Below are positions 1 through 9,089 of a stretch of DNA of 64,000 nt, one piece after another. Every line of letters begins with the position of its first letter. Position 1 is the first letter of the stretch. This DNA is from Lachnospiraceae bacterium (GTDB lineage: Bacteria > Bacillota > Clostridia > Lachnospirales > Lachnospiraceae): NCBI GenBank assembly GCA_902363825.1, contig CABJBK010000004.1, positions 1 to 64,000 on the forward strand, in the 5' to 3' direction. The notes below the pieces were generated by a model, which was given only the letters and a program-made list of their open reading frames with translations, had not been told where the DNA came from and ran no database searches. Made by a program: the position numbers and the translations under genes.

Positions 1-34
1 CTGCTTTTTGTGGGCTGTCTTTTCTTCTTGCCAT
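1..34 (-). CDS. IS256-family transposase, first 11 codons only
   Basis: Reading leftwards from an ATG at 34, the frame gives MARRKDSPQKA and runs off the window. This N-terminus is typical of clostridial IS256-family DDE transposases. A GGAGG ribosome binding site lies 6 bases upstream, inside the right arm of a hairpin. The catalytic domain is out of sight, so I cannot say whether the element is intact. Confidence 0.65.
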   Translation of the reverse strand, partial: MARRKDSPQKA

Positions 35-40
35 AAAAAT

Positions 41-84
41 AACCTCCAAACTGAGTAATTTTATCTTACATCAGTTTGGAGGTT
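41..84 (-). promoter_or_regulatory. Perfect hairpin that can hide the transposase ribosome binding site
   Basis: Two 14-base arms, AACCTCCAAACTGA (41-54) and its exact complement (71-84), flank a 16-base loop. On the minus strand the second arm contains the GGAGG ribosome binding site of the transposase. Folding of a read-through transcript would mask that site, a known way for insertion sequences to stay silent when transcribed from outside. The arms are seen directly; the function is inferred. Confidence 0.6.
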
Positions 85-154
85 TACACAAACTTTGGGA
101 TACTCCCCATAAATTATATATTCTTATTAGAATTCATATTTTTTCATGGCAAAA

Positions 155-3100
155 TCAACTATTGATATTTTCGAAATCGAGTTTTTGGCTTTTTAAGCTT
201 GCCACCCACCCCTTCTCCGTATGGTCAATTAACTGAACCTTTATATTCTTTTTCTGACACAGTTCTATGACTTTTGCAAATTCTTCTTGATTTATTCTCC
301 TATTTGTAATTTCACCAATACGCAATATACAATTTTCATTAGCATCTACATACCCCACTATTCCATATGGCTTCCCCGTTTTACTACTTGTTAATATATG
401 CTTATAGCAAAACTCTGTATAATCACCTACTTTTAATCGTTCTTGTGTTATTTCATTTTTTTCCTCATTCTCATCAGCATATCTTATACTCATATTCTCT
501 GCTTTAAGCCCATCATAGGAGAAACCAAAACGTAATTTAACCATTTGTCCACTGTCACTTGCTTCTACATCTGGATTATATTTCAAATTAGCATGTATTT
601 CAATACCTGTCATTAATACTCCATTTGTATCGTATGGAATTATGGTTGTCTCACTTCCTTGCTGCTTCAATACCCCATAAATAAATCTAAGTTCTTTTGC
701 CGTATATGCCTGTGTTCTATACATTGTATTCATCCTGAAAAGCCTTTTTTTGCTGAGTATTTGTCCCATCTGTTCCCCTACTGCAAAATAATCTATAATA
801 TTAGCTTTTCCAGGTTTGCGTTCTGAAAATTCACAGCATTCTCGCATATATGAAATACACTCTTGTAATGCAAGTTTATCACCCTCATATGCCTTAATAA
901 ACTTTAGAACATACCTATAATACAATAGTATATGATTTTTTCTTTCCTGCTGATAAAATCCACTTAACTTGGACATAACTTTATCTACTTTGTAATTTGT
1001 CACAATTGAAACACTTAAAAAAGTATTTAAATCTCCTAATTTAAGTTCTTCATAATTCACATGCAGAATTGCTTCATAATAATCATCAGCTAATTTCTCC
1101 ATTCTTTTTCTATTTTGTTCTGTTATTTTTTTAAAATCCTGAGTTTCTTTTTCTAGCAAATAATATCTCTGTTTGCAAGAATATAAACAGTTAGAATAAT
1201 TTCCTCCGTTTTTGTGAATATCATAATAGTTATTCCAATGGCTTACTGCTTCTTTAAATTCCTTTTGCAATGAAAGAAGTGTTTCCTTTTTTCGTTGTAT
1301 ATCTGCTAATTGTCTTTGAATATCACTTTCATCAGCATTTTCCTCTAAATAATAAATATCTTCCAAACTAGAAATTATAGTTAATCCCTTTTCAATCTCT
1401 TCCTCAATCTCAAGGTCATTTAATAGTTTAATTCTATTATTTGTTAATGTTCTAACTATCAGTGTCAGCCATGCTGTATAAGCATATTCTAATGTTTTTG
1501 AATCTGTACTCAATGCAATATGATAAGTAGTTTCAAATGCTGACTCAGCTCTATAATAAAGTTCTTTTAAAGGTTCTTTATCTATCGTTGACAATAAATC
1601 CCTATCTTCCGGTAATCCTTCTAAATTTTTAAACAACTCTTCTCTTATGCACATTCCTTTTACGTGATAAATATCCGCTTGGGACGACTGCAAATTATCT
1701 TTTTCATCCAAAAGTTTAATTGCTCGGTTATAGTAAGTTTCTGCTTTGGTATAATCTCTTCCCGTATAAGCATAATATCTTGCTGCATGTGCATAAAAAT
1801 AAGAATCTTTTGGATAGTTATTAATCAATGCTTCAAATATATCCCCTGCCAAATTAATATCATCTTTATCCCACAACTTTGCAATGACAGGAGCAAAATA
1901 CTTCTTTATTATAGTTAAGTCTTTATCAACAATAACATCCGAAAATTCATCCTCTACATATTCATTTGTTTCTTTATCAATAAATAGCTGTCTTAAACAC
2001 TTTTCAGAATACCCATTATTTGTATAAAACAACTTAAGATCCACAATTAAATCAACCAAATATTCACTCAACTGTTTTCTATATAAAATTCCCTCTTCGC
2101 CATCACCTATGAGGCTTCTCAAAAGACGTTCAGCCATATATGGGGCTCTTATCACAACTTCTGAAATATAGAATTCAATATTATATCTTTTATAGATAAT
2201 TGGATCATACTTATCTCTTATAACAGACCACTCTTTTTCCTCATCTACAGATAATTTTTTGCAAAAAAAGGCTATTGGAATCCCTTTGTTTATAAATATA
2301 GTAAAAATACATACATAAACAAATACTTTTTTCAAATCAGGTCTAACATTTATCTCATTTACATATGGACGAATATATTCTTCAATCTTTATAAACTCGT
2401 CTTTATAAATAGATAAATTAATTAAAAAAGGGCACAAATTATCCTCTCCCAATTTTCTAATAAAGGTTTTTCCATCATAAGAAAGTATTTTTTTATTATT
2501 ATCTGCCAACAAATTTTTATTAAATTCTATTATTCTTTCAACATCATCACTTGCATATCTACAAATAAAAAAACCTTCTTTTGCCGACATTCTATCATAC
2601 ATTTGAGGTCTTCTTGCAATAAAGACAAATGTTACCTGTGCACTAGTGGCATCTGCTATTTTTAAACATTCATTTTTTTGTACACCAACGTTATCAAATA
2701 GCTCTTCTTCTACAAAAACAACTATTCTCTTATGGGCTATATTATATATTTGAGCTATTCTGCTTCCCAATTCCTCTTTAACATACTTTTTCATAAATAG
2801 CACAGGATATTCTGCGCTCAAACAATATGCTATCTGTTTAGCAATTGTACTCCCACCAAAGCCAGCAGCATGATATAGATTAAAATATTTTCTTCCAGCA
2901 TCTATAGCTCTTTTTATCTGCCTTTCTACACTCTTCCCGACATCCAACTTGGGAATCATTCTACTCTTTATTAATCGCCAGCTAGCTTCCTCTCCACGCA
3001 AAAAATTTTGAGCATCTTGTTGAACGGTATGATCCTTATTTATATCATCCTGTGCACAAGGAAAGCCTTTATGTAAAACATAAAAATCTTGACTTATATG

Positions 3101-4315
3101 ATTATAAGCTTTTTCTGACAATTTTCCATCACTAGGAAAGATACATGGCAATAAATATATGTGTTCTTCCTCATCGTCATTTATAGTATTTTTTTCTACT
3201 TTGCACAAAAAACTATCGAATGTAGAATTATATATATTCCATTCTTCAAAATTATTTGCATCTAAAAATAACTGTTCCGATAAAGACTCATTTAGTAAAT
3301 GAACATTTAACTTATACATAAATTTATTTAAGTTATCTGATACAGCATCGTAAACAACTTCATTCACTCTTGCTGCATAGTCCATAACAAAAAATAGCTG
3401 AACATTGTACTGTATTTTTTCAAAATATTTCTCAAAAAATAAATTTAAAAGCTTCTTTGTCGATAGCATCGTTTCTGATGAATTATAACAACTAGACCAA
3501 TTATCCTGTCCATCAAGCATAGAAGGAATAAATAATCCTTTGGTTACATCTTGTTTCTTTAATGGCTTAAAACTCTTTATATTCAACAATTTGTCCCCAT
3601 CACACATAATCCATGTAACGTCTTCAACAGAGAATTGAGTTGAACTATATTTTTCTATTTGCGATAACTGAACAAGCTTTTTATTTTTTACATTCAATTT
3701 ACTAAAAGATCCGCATACACCAGAATATGGATCAAAATCTAAAATTACATTCCAATGATATCTTGTTAAAATTTCTAATTTTTCTTTAGAATCATACAAC
3801 GGCGGCAAAACTAAAATCCGAATATTGTCATACATTGATTGTCGAAATGTCTGATTAAATAATGCATAATCAAACTCCTCACACTCTTCCTTCCATGGTT
3901 CAACCTCTATATCTTTATCAACATATTCTTTTATAAAACGATAACCATTCAAGAAAAGCTTGGGATAAGCATTAACTTCACAAATATTAATATTATGAAC
4001 AGTTTGATTTCTTGTATCTTTATATCTTAAAATATAAAACAGATCAATTCCCCTTTCTAAAGGATTAGGTGTAAGCTCCTCCACCATCATTTCAATCATT
4101 TCATGTAAATTGTGCGGACAGCTCTTTCCTATAATCTGCTCAATAACGCTCCTAAAGGCACACTCTATGGAAGAATAAAATTGCAAATTAGAATTAAACT
4201 CTTCTACTAATGCTTCCTTATCTGACTTCCTCAGTTCAACAACTTCATTGTATGAAGTAATCGCTTCGCAAAACAATTTTGTGATTTTCTTTTTCGTTGC
4301 ATCATCAATCGCCAT
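155..4315 (-). CDS. Giant STAND-like NTPase with TPRs, SAMD9-like layout, in a Hachiman-type operon
   Basis: This 1386-residue protein is the third gene of the operon. I see four parts. Residues about 40-135 hold an RNQTVH motif (102-107), which fits the RX4H signature of HEPN RNase domains. A middle region (about 160-420) has segments such as YHWNVILDFDP that resemble SIR2-like parts of STAND proteins. A P-loop-like AAGFGGSTIAKQ (483-494) lacks the usual lysine, followed by a hydrophobic strand with acidic residues, VVFVEEE (532-538), as Walker B, and by IARRP. From about 820 on there are TPR-like helices (NYPKDSYFYAHAARYYAY), then a beta-rich C-terminus with KLRFGFSYDGLKAEN. The degenerate P-loop, TPR array and C-terminal strand domain recall the SAMD9 family and its bacterial relatives. 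Its gap to the helicase gene is only 28 bp. Composition is much more AT-rich than the housekeeping genes. Role as phage sensor or abortive effector is inferred. Confidence 0.6.
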   Translation of the reverse strand: MAIDDATKKKITKLFCEAITSYNEVVELRKSDKEALVEEFNSNLQFYSSIECAFRSVIEQIIGKSCPHNLHEMIEMMVEELTPNPLERGIDLFYILRYKDTRNQTVHNINICEVNAYPKLFLNGYRFIKEYVDKDIEVEPWKEECEEFDYALFNQTFRQSMYDNIRILVLPPLYDSKEKLEILTRYHWNVILDFDPYSGVCGSFSKLNVKNKKLVQLSQIEKYSSTQFSVEDVTWIMCDGDKLLNIKSFKPLKKQDVTKGLFIPSMLDGQDNWSSCYNSSETMLSTKKLLNLFFEKYFEKIQYNVQLFFVMDYAARVNEVVYDAVSDNLNKFMYKLNVHLLNESLSEQLFLDANNFEEWNIYNSTFDSFLCKVEKNTINDDEEEHIYLLPCIFPSDGKLSEKAYNHISQDFYVLHKGFPCAQDDINKDHTVQQDAQNFLRGEEASWRLIKSRMIPKLDVGKSVERQIKRAIDAGRKYFNLYHAAGFGGSTIAKQIAYCLSAEYPVLFMKKYVKEELGSRIAQIYNIAHKRIVVFVEEELFDNVGVQKNECLKIADATSAQVTFVFIARRPQMYDRMSAKEGFFICRYASDDVERIIEFNKNLLADNNKKILSYDGKTFIRKLGEDNLCPFLINLSIYKDEFIKIEEYIRPYVNEINVRPDLKKVFVYVCIFTIFINKGIPIAFFCKKLSVDEEKEWSVIRDKYDPIIYKRYNIEFYISEVVIRAPYMAERLLRSLIGDGEEGILYRKQLSEYLVDLIVDLKLFYTNNGYSEKCLRQLFIDKETNEYVEDEFSDVIVDKDLTIIKKYFAPVIAKLWDKDDINLAGDIFEALINNYPKDSYFYAHAARYYAYTGRDYTKAETYYNRAIKLLDEKDNLQSSQADIYHVKGMCIREELFKNLEGLPEDRDLLSTIDKEPLKELYYRAESAFETTYHIALSTDSKTLEYAYTAWLTLIVRTLTNNRIKLLNDLEIEEEIEKGLTIISSLEDIYYLEENADESDIQRQLADIQRKKETLLSLQKEFKEAVSHWNNYYDIHKNGGNYSNCLYSCKQRYYLLEKETQDFKKITEQNRKRMEKLADDYYEAILHVNYEELKLGDLNTFLSVSIVTNYKVDKVMSKLSGFYQQERKNHILLYYRYVLKFIKAYEGDKLALQECISYMRECCEFSERKPGKANIIDYFAVGEQMGQILSKKRLFRMNTMYRTQAYTAKELRFIYGVLKQQGSETTIIPYDTNGVLMTGIEIHANLKYNPDVEASDSGQMVKLRFGFSYDGLKAENMSIRYADENEEKNEITQERLKVGDYTEFCYKHILTSSKTGKPYGIVGYVDANENCILRIGEITNRRINQEEFAKVIELCQKKNIKVQLIDHTEKGWVASLKSQKLDFENINS

Positions 4316-4343
4316 TGCTACTTTCTCCTTCTCATGCTTTTAT

Positions 4344-7300
4344 CTACTTTATCCGCTTATCAACAATTTCCTTCATTATCTTACCAGATGCATTTTCAAC
4401 TTGATAATCAGACGGCTCAATTGCTCTTATTACTGACTTCAATTGTTCCATATATTCTATACTAATTGGTAATTCAGGATTCTTCTCTTTAAGAACCCTC
4501 AACACATTATCAACAGCAAATCTTGGCACCCCCAACTTCGATACAATTACTGCTTCCTTGCTTGATACCCCATAATAAATATAAGAAGGTAACATTTGTG
4601 CATTTTCTGTCTGCAAATCAAAGCTCACGGCCTGATATATATTTATTCCCCATGGCATATAAGACTTCATCTGGCTATTAAGATAACGATTGCATAAAGA
4701 AATTGCATCTTCATCGCTTTGCCCTGGTCGTTTAATTTCTTTCGCAATATCTCTCACCTTATCGCCATTTACCCAGCCCATAAGTAACTTAGCTATATTT
4801 TCTGGATCCAGCTTCCCTTGCCCTAACATATCAATTTTTATTTCAGGAATTTTTGCAATAATATTAATAATCTCTGTCAAGCGCTCAATATTCTTAGTTC
4901 GAAGAATAATTTCTGAAGCCTTATACTCATGATCTCCTTTTTCTTTCAGTCCATGGATAAACGCACCTATTATAGATTTAACCTTTGTGTAACTTATATC
5001 ACTAATACCTAATTCATCCGCCTTCGCCATATCCTCCTTTTTATTTTCGTTAATATGTCGAATATATTGTGTTACAAAAGTATTTAATTTTCTTTGTGCA
5101 TTAATAAAACCTTCCTGTTTACTCAAACTATGATACAAATAAGAATCTGTTAATATTCCCCTAATTTTAGCAATATCTTTTGGACTAATATCATAATCAT
5201 AGCTAATGTTCAATATATGATTTATATATTGCAACAGATTTAATATTGGTGCATTATTTGGTTCTTTTAACACATTGTAGTCAAAACTTATAATACTATT
5301 TCCCGTAAAATAAGCATTCAGTGAAGATATTACTTCTTTTAAATCTGATTCAATATATCTTTTCACTGTTGACCTGGTTTCTTTCTGGGAATTAGAATAG
5401 GAAAGAATAATATATCCCTCTTTATCCTTGTATGCTCTGCCAGCACGCCCTGCTATATTCCAAAACTCAGCGTTTGATAAATCACCTTTATTACGCAATT
5501 TAACTGTATCAAAAATAACCGTATTAATCGGGAAATTCATTCCTTGCGCCAATGTTGTTGTTGCAAATATAAGTTTTATCTTATTGTTTCGGACTAATTC
5601 CTCGATAATTTCCTTGACCAGACTTGATAAGCCAGAATTATGATAACAAATACCAAATTTCAAACATTCGATTAAAGGATCATTTTCTCCATTTTCTAAC
5701 TTTACAATCTCTATTGCACGTTGAATTTCTTCGTCACAGCTCATATCAGGCAGCATACCTTTTTCTTCAAAATACATTTTCGTATAAGATGCTAATTTCA
5801 AAGTGGTACCTCTGCCACCACACAAAACTAAAATATTCCCTTCCTGTTCAATAAAATCATTCAGAACCACACAAAGTCGAACCGTATTATCAATACTATC
5901 TAATCTAAGCTCTTCTTTCACATCCTGCGGGTTCAAGTTCAAGGAAATTTCAACATCTTCTGTCCCCAATTGGTTTCTTGGTGATTTGTAAAATTGTAGA
6001 ACAGATTTTGTTTTCTTACTATCAAGTAAATTACAACCAATATATTGTTTTGTTGGTGCCCACTCTATGGAAATAGTATCTGCATTTCTTGGTGAGTCGG
6101 CTAACCACTCACTAATTTCCTGAGCATTACTAATAAAGGGGCTTAATAAAAGAAAATTTGCCTCTTTCATATTTTGCTTTATAGATGATAAGACCAGTTC
6201 AAATTTAGAGCCCCGTGATTTATCTCCTAAATTATGTGCTTCATCCATAATAACTAAACGAGTGTTTTGTATTGCCGGATGATTTTGTCTTACAAGTGCC
6301 TCTAATTTTTCAGGTGTACTAATTAATATATCAATATGCTCTCGCGTCAAAATTTCATTTTCTATCTCATCAACATCATAATATGGTAATGCTGTTTCTA
6401 TATTAAAATTAAATTCCTTAAAATCACTTTGCAAATCAATTTTAACTTGATCAATAAGTGCATTAGTTGGAACAATATAACAAACTGTAGGATTAAAATC
6501 GGCTGTTCTATAGTTATGAATACTAAATAATATCTGCATCTCTGCCAGCAACGACTTTCCTGCACTAGTCGGCATTCCAACAACAATACTCTTTTTAGGC
6601 GTTAACACATCCGAAATAACCTCTCTTTGAGATGGCAATAAAGAATATATGTATCTATTACCATTGGAAAGGTTTTCTTCGATAAACTTTCTTATTAATG
6701 GTGACTTTTCTGCAATGTTCCATATTGAATTTTCCGCTACTCTTTCATATGCATATCGCAACAAATGCCCAATAAGTTTCAAGTCAATACTTTCATTATC
6801 CAGCAAATGAAATGCATTATATGAATACATATCGATAACACTATATATATCTTGATTTTCCGAGCTATCAATCTTACCGCTAAAAAGATATTCTTTTAAA
6901 ACCGTCGTCAAATAAATTATATTTCCATAAGAAGCAATCTTTAGACCAACCGGTATATCTAACTCAGCTTTTGCAAGTTCTTCCCTTTGAGCCTCATCCA
7001 AACAATCATTTGCTCTTTTGATAAAGGAATTTAACTGTGTCAATCCATCATAATTTTTAATATTACTCATCAATAATACAATTAGATAGTATGTATCATA
7101 TTCTAATTTCTGCATTGTTGGGAATTCATTGTATAAACTCATCATTTTGGTCAATTTAGCATTATATTCCTTAATAACCAAATCAGACATTGTCTGTCTA
7201 TCTGCCATATAAGATAACATACTATACATTACCAAGTATGACATATTTTCCCAACACTCATTATCATTAATCTGATCTAAAACTTGTTCATACAGGGATG

Positions 7301-7583
7301 CTACTGTTCCACATAAACCTACAAGTAACTCTTTTCGTTTGTCGCTCTCAATTAAATCCATATTTGGATTTTCTAAAACAATTTCCAATAATGCATTCAG
7401 CAAATTCGCCTTAGAAAGTAAATCACTATTCAAATATTTCTTACTTTGTTCTTTTGCAGAAAACTTATTATATAAATGACTAGTTTCAATATCTGCGAGC
7501 ATAACAGTAAGCGAAGAAATATTTTCTTCGCTTACATCAAATACTTTCTCTATTGAATTTATTATGCTCTTAATATATTCCAT
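4344..7583 (-). CDS. hamB-like: HamB-like superfamily 2 helicase (Hachiman-type)
   Basis: 1079 residues with the motif set of a Ski2-like DExH helicase: Walker A GMPTSAGKS (336-344), DEAH (447-450), motif V FATTTLAQGMNFP (673-685) and motif VI AGRAGRAY (711-718). A long helical N-terminus (1-310) has no recognised motif, and a winged-helix/ratchet-like C-terminus follows the core. It starts only two bases from the stop of the DUF1837 gene, so the two are surely cotranslated, the arrangement of HamA and HamB of Hachiman and AbpA and AbpB of the related E. coli system. In Hachiman the helicase senses damaged or unusual DNA and restrains the nuclease. The family call is good; Hachiman versus AbpAB cannot be settled by eye. 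Confidence 0.8.
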   Translation of the reverse strand: MEYIKSIINSIEKVFDVSEENISSLTVMLADIETSHLYNKFSAKEQSKKYLNSDLLSKANLLNALLEIVLENPNMDLIESDKRKELLVGLCGTVASLYEQVLDQINDNECWENMSYLVMYSMLSYMADRQTMSDLVIKEYNAKLTKMMSLYNEFPTMQKLEYDTYYLIVLLMSNIKNYDGLTQLNSFIKRANDCLDEAQREELAKAELDIPVGLKIASYGNIIYLTTVLKEYLFSGKIDSSENQDIYSVIDMYSYNAFHLLDNESIDLKLIGHLLRYAYERVAENSIWNIAEKSPLIRKFIEENLSNGNRYIYSLLPSQREVISDVLTPKKSIVVGMPTSAGKSLLAEMQILFSIHNYRTADFNPTVCYIVPTNALIDQVKIDLQSDFKEFNFNIETALPYYDVDEIENEILTREHIDILISTPEKLEALVRQNHPAIQNTRLVIMDEAHNLGDKSRGSKFELVLSSIKQNMKEANFLLLSPFISNAQEISEWLADSPRNADTISIEWAPTKQYIGCNLLDSKKTKSVLQFYKSPRNQLGTEDVEISLNLNPQDVKEELRLDSIDNTVRLCVVLNDFIEQEGNILVLCGGRGTTLKLASYTKMYFEEKGMLPDMSCDEEIQRAIEIVKLENGENDPLIECLKFGICYHNSGLSSLVKEIIEELVRNNKIKLIFATTTLAQGMNFPINTVIFDTVKLRNKGDLSNAEFWNIAGRAGRAYKDKEGYIILSYSNSQKETRSTVKRYIESDLKEVISSLNAYFTGNSIISFDYNVLKEPNNAPILNLLQYINHILNISYDYDISPKDIAKIRGILTDSYLYHSLSKQEGFINAQRKLNTFVTQYIRHINENKKEDMAKADELGISDISYTKVKSIIGAFIHGLKEKGDHEYKASEIILRTKNIERLTEIINIIAKIPEIKIDMLGQGKLDPENIAKLLMGWVNGDKVRDIAKEIKRPGQSDEDAISLCNRYLNSQMKSYMPWGINIYQAVSFDLQTENAQMLPSYIYYGVSSKEAVIVSKLGVPRFAVDNVLRVLKEKNPELPISIEYMEQLKSVIRAIEPSDYQVENASGKIMKEIVDKRIK

Positions 7584-7585
7584 TG

Positions 7586-8449
7586 CTATTCACCTATTGC
7601 CTCTTCATAGACTTCATTACTAAATTCAGAAAATTTCTTTCTAAATGATAAGATTATATTCTCGACATTTTCTCTTTTAACTCCCTGTAAAGAAAAATTT
7701 TTATAATCGTCTATGTTCATCTCCGGAACAATTTTCTCGTTATTTCTAAGCAAAAATGGGAAGAACATTATATTATCTGCTAAGTCTTCCTTTTCTCCAG
7801 CAATTAAATTCGCTAAAAAGTCTACTATTTTTTCTAATATATCATCCTGCATTTTAACATTTCTTATACCATGCATATATTCCAAAATTTCGTGAGAAAC
7901 TCGATTATCTACATCATCAATAGCTTTCTGAATATCCTGTTGTAAAGATTGCACAGAATCACATGGTATTTGATTTGCTTCAGATGCCTTGACCTCACAT
8001 ACAACAAATCGAATTCTATCATTATCTATCCAAATACCAGGTACATCTATCCCGTCAGTATGTTTATCAATTTCAACGGTTTTCAAATTTACTCTTTTAT
8101 CAGCTTCATCATAAAACTTACAACCATATTCTTGTTCTAGCAAATACTGTGCCATCCATTCTGTTACGCGTTCTCTGCGAACATCAAATTGTGGTATTTT
8201 CGTTTTTTTAGGAATATTGATTTTTGCAACCTGCTCATTAAATCTGGCCACAAAATCTGGATTCAAATTTTTTGTTCCATAATACGTCAAATCATATTCT
8301 TCTATATTATGTACTTTAGATATTTTTACTTTATTAACTAAATATGCTTTTATCTCATTGAAGTTTTCTTCATTTTCAATATCAAATTCAAAAAGATTAA
8401 CCTTCAAACCATTCAATTCTGTTTCCAGTACTTTTGATATACCTGCCAT
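7586..8449 (-). CDS. hamA-like: HamA-like DUF1837 nuclease (Hachiman-type)
   Basis: 287 residues. The conserved stretch HTDGIDVPGIW (130-140) followed by VVCEVKAS (149-156) gives the D...ExK signature of a PD-(D/E)XK nuclease; likely metal ligands are D132 or D135, E152 and K154. This is the DUF1837 pattern of HamA and AbpA. A longer frame reaches 8512, but AAGGTGG lies 9 bases before the ATG at 8449, so I use that start. It is the first gene of the operon. The established role of HamA is non-specific DNA degradation after release by the helicase, which kills or arrests the infected cell. AT-rich like its neighbours, which suggests horizontal transfer. Confidence 0.8.
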   Translation of the reverse strand: MAGISKVLETELNGLKVNLFEFDIENEENFNEIKAYLVNKVKISKVHNIEEYDLTYYGTKNLNPDFVARFNEQVAKINIPKKTKIPQFDVRRERVTEWMAQYLLEQEYGCKFYDEADKRVNLKTVEIDKHTDGIDVPGIWIDNDRIRFVVCEVKASEANQIPCDSVQSLQQDIQKAIDDVDNRVSHEILEYMHGIRNVKMQDDILEKIVDFLANLIAGEKEDLADNIMFFPFLLRNNEKIVPEMNIDDYKNFSLQGVKRENVENIILSFRKKFSEFSNEVYEEAIGE

Positions 8450-8584
8450 TGTATAAACCACCTTCGAATATGTTATACATAAAGTCCACCCAGTATATTT
8501 ACTATAACACACTACCCTCTCTTTTTCTATACATTTTGCCTATTTTTTGTCATCTCTTTTATTACTTTAAAAACATTTTTCACG

Positions 8585-8627
8585 AAAATAGCCACATGAT
8601 TTATATTGAAATCAATGTGGCTATTTT
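8585..8627. terminator. Bidirectional hairpin between the defence operon and the regulator remnant
   Basis: Arms AAAATAGCCACAT (8585-8597) and ATGTGGCTATTTT (8615-8627) are perfectly complementary with A and T runs on both outer sides. It lies just after the stop of the broken regulator gene at 8628, where a terminator is expected. Confidence 0.75.
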
Positions 8628-9044
8628 TTATAACATATTCTTATTGAACCGATAGCCAACACCCCAAACCGTCTGTATGTAGATTGGCTTGCTTGGATTA
8701 TCCTCTATCTTTTCCCGTATATTGCGAATATGGCTCATAACAATGTTGTAATCACCGAAATATGGCTCTTTCTAAACGCTATTATATATCTGCTCTTTGC
8801 TGAATACTATTCCAGCATTTTGAGCCAACAACAATAAAATTTCAAATTCTGTATATGTAAGTTCAATCTCATTTCCGTCACGAACCACAATCCGCTTAAA
8901 CTTGTCAATACAAAGTCCTTCAAAATGAAGTTTTTCTTTACAGAAGTCATCATGTTTCAGAACTTCTATTTCTTCATTAGCATATGACAAAAGACGATTG
9001 AAAATATGCTCTTCTCCATCCTCAAATGATAGAATTAAAATCTT
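8628..9044 (-). pseudogene. Broken OmpR-type winged-helix regulator without receiver domain
   Basis: The frame encodes about 139 residues: a short N-terminus beginning KILILSFEDGEEHI, then an OmpR/PhoB-type DNA-binding domain with LTYTEFEILLLLA, SKEQIY and, near the end, [12 protein letters not shown]. Two defects are visible. The codon before KILILS is GGG and no ATG, GTG or TTG lies nearby in frame (the next is a TTG at 8990), so the start has been lost. A TAG interrupts the frame right after IYNSV, at about 8772, where relatives have TGG (Trp); the sense frame continues to the natural stop. Compact receiver-less regulators of this type occur in clostridia. It lies downstream of the ABC transporter operon and may once have regulated it. 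Confidence 0.8.
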
Positions 9045-9089
9045 CCCAAATGATCACCCCATTTCACATCCTGTACAAGCCAATTATTT

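Larger units (their letters stand above)
1..106 (-). mobile_element. End of an IS256-family insertion sequence, cut by the window edge
   Basis: The stretch has the look of the transposase-proximal end of a clostridial IS256-family (mutator type) element. A terminal sequence reading GAGTATCCCAAAGTTTGTG on the minus strand (about 84-106) is followed by a hairpin, a ribosome binding site and the first codons of a transposase. The rest lies outside the window. It sits about 50 bp beyond the stop codon of the defence-type operon, so the insertion did not break that gene. The exact outer boundary is inferred from family appearance, since the target-site duplication cannot be seen. Confidence 0.7.

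Noticed and set aside
41..84. Hairpin considered as a CRISPR-like or integron repeat
   Set aside because: Only one copy, and it fits the transposase ribosome binding site lock much better.
8434..8655. Plus-strand ORF across the defence operon promoter and terminator
   Set aside because: AT-rich shadow with no family resemblance, running through a terminator hairpin.
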